51,381 bases of DNA from DATIVK01 sp035465955 (GTDB lineage: Bacteria; Myxococcota; Myxococcia; Myxococcales; Anaeromyxobacteraceae). Shown piece by piece: positions 50,718-51,381 of the stretch (within the stretch, counting starts at the first letter, position 1; every line of letters starts with the position of its first letter). The translations under genes were made by a program, and so were the position numbers. Where the stretch lies: assembly GCA_035465955.1 (NCBI GenBank), contig DATIVK010000223.1, positions 1-51,381 on the forward strand, read 5' to 3'. The notes under the pieces were generated by a model. The model saw nothing but the letters and a program-made list of their open reading frames with translations, searched no databases and was not told where the DNA came from.

Positions 50718-51296
50718 TCAACCGGGCTTCGAGAAGACCACCGCCCGGCTCAGGGCGACGCGGGGGCGGCCTTCGACCCGGAGCCCCGCCTCCCGGGCGA
50801 GCTCGATCGTCCGCTCCAGCTCCTCGGGCCCCACGTGGCCGCGCGGCTCCGCGACGAAGAGGCGGGCGCCCGGCTTCAGGAGCGCCGCCACCTCCCGCAG
50901 GAACGCGGCGCGGTCGGGCACCTCGTGCACCATCCAGAAGGCCAGCGCGAAGTCGGCCGGCACCCGGAGCTGCAGCGCCTCGCGCCCGGCCTGGTGCAGC
51001 CGCACCCGCGAGGCGAGCCCCGCCCGCTCGACGCGCCGGCGCACCCGCCCGAGCATCCGCTCCTGGACGTCCACCGCGACCACCTTGCCCGCGTCGCCGA
51101 CCAGGCGCGCGAGGCCGAGCGTGAAGTGGCCCATCCCGCAGCCGAGATCCACGGCCGTCATCCCCGGACCGACGAACGCCGCGAGGAGCACCGCGGGGTC
51201 GTGGAGGAGGCGGCGGAGCGGGTTGTCGAAGGTGTACGCGAGCCACCAGGGGCACACGGGGTCGCCGCGGAGGAGGAGCCTGCCCAGGCTGGCCAT
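50718..51296 (-). CDS. Class I SAM-dependent methyltransferase
   Basis: From ATG 51296 the protein has 192 residues with AVDLGCGMGHFTLGLARLV (motif I), AVDVQERML, FALAFWMVHEVPD (post-II) and LFVAEPRGHVG. It resembles small-molecule or arsenite-type class I methyltransferases. A GAAGAG sits seven to eight bases before this ATG. Upstream in-frame codons continue to 51380, almost the window edge, so a longer protein starting outside cannot be excluded. Substrate is unknown. Confidence 0.8.
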   Translation of the reverse strand: MASLGRLLLRGDPVCPWWLAYTFDNPLRRLLHDPAVLLAAFVGPGMTAVDLGCGMGHFTLGLARLVGDAGKVVAVDVQERMLGRVRRRVERAGLASRVRLHQAGREALQLRVPADFALAFWMVHEVPDRAAFLREVAALLKPGARLFVAEPRGHVGPEELERTIELAREAGLRVEGRPRVALSRAVVFSKPG

Positions 51297-51381
51297 GCAC
51301 TCTTCGTGTACCACGCCGCCAGCCCGTGCCGCCGCGGGAAGTGCGCGGACCCACAGGGCCCCTCCCAGGGGGCGCCCCATC

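Overview
The window is very GC-rich (most third codon positions are G or C), with tightly packed operons and many 1-20 base gene overlaps. The gene content is chemosensory receptors, a twitching-motility ATPase, myxobacteria-type histidine kinases and sigma-54 activators, tandem five-heme c-type cytochromes, a caspase-like protein under an ECF sigma factor, and a probable selenoprotein. This suggests a chromosomal region of an anaerobically respiring Myxococcota bacterium; an Anaeromyxobacter relative is the best guess. The taxonomy is inferred, not demonstrated. No rRNA, tRNA, CRISPR array, insertion sequence or phage gene was seen, and no gene-free stretch exceeds 300 bases.

Layout. 1-5 kb (minus strand): a GNAT acetyltransferase, a secreted deacetylase-like protein, and two paralogous membrane proteins built like chemoreceptors but with degenerate signalling tips. 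4.8-8.5 kb (plus): a protein made of two copies of one small domain, a PilT-type ATPase whose N-terminal domain is duplicated, and a canonical chemoreceptor. 8.5-11.5 kb (minus): an NtrC-type response regulator and its histidine kinase. 11.6-14.2 kb: a Ski2-like DEAD-box helicase with a DUF3516-type tail, interrupted by one in-frame TAG. 14.3-20.0 kb: a PhnD-like binding protein, a histidine-kinase-like protein lacking the phospho-accepting His, a redoxin-TPR protein and two paralogous pentaheme cytochromes. 20.1-20.4 kb: an IscA/HesB-family gene whose first conserved Cys codon is TGA, followed by a SECIS-like hairpin. 20.5-21.6 kb: a small hypothetical gene and a VapBC-type toxin-antitoxin pair with a palindrome over its -10 box. 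21.6-25.2 kb (minus): an HlyD-type adaptor, an FtsX-like permease, a LolD/MacB-like ATPase and an ArfB-like peptide release factor.

25.3-31.0 kb: a four-gene operon with an inactive transglutaminase/7TM membrane protein, an ATP-grasp ligase, a large TPR protein and a predicted outer-membrane beta-barrel. 31.1-35.7 kb: a methyltransferase, an ECF sigma factor, a zinc-finger-like anti-sigma candidate, a secreted caspase-like protein and a lipoprotein, all overlapping. 36-38 kb: a chemoreceptor and CheW. 38-41 kb: exported beta-carbonic anhydrase, a FemAB-like protein and alanine racemase. 41.4-45 kb: five overlapping genes centred on a radical-SAM protein resembling tetraether lipid synthases, with a membrane methyltransferase, a DUF4395-like membrane protein and an Lgt-like diacylglyceryl transferase; this looks like a membrane-lipid modification cassette. 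45-51.4 kb: a histidine kinase, purine genes purL (with two PurS-like domains at its N terminus) and purQ, a monoheme cytochrome and a methyltransferase.

A recurrent theme is a TANNNT box ending 6-7 bases before the start codon at several genes that lack a Shine-Dalgarno sequence, which suggests leaderless transcripts. The strongest candidates for new biology are the HesB-like selenoprotein, the radical-SAM/Lgt-like lipid cassette, the transglutaminase-like/ATP-grasp/TPR/barrel operon and the ECF-controlled caspase operon.
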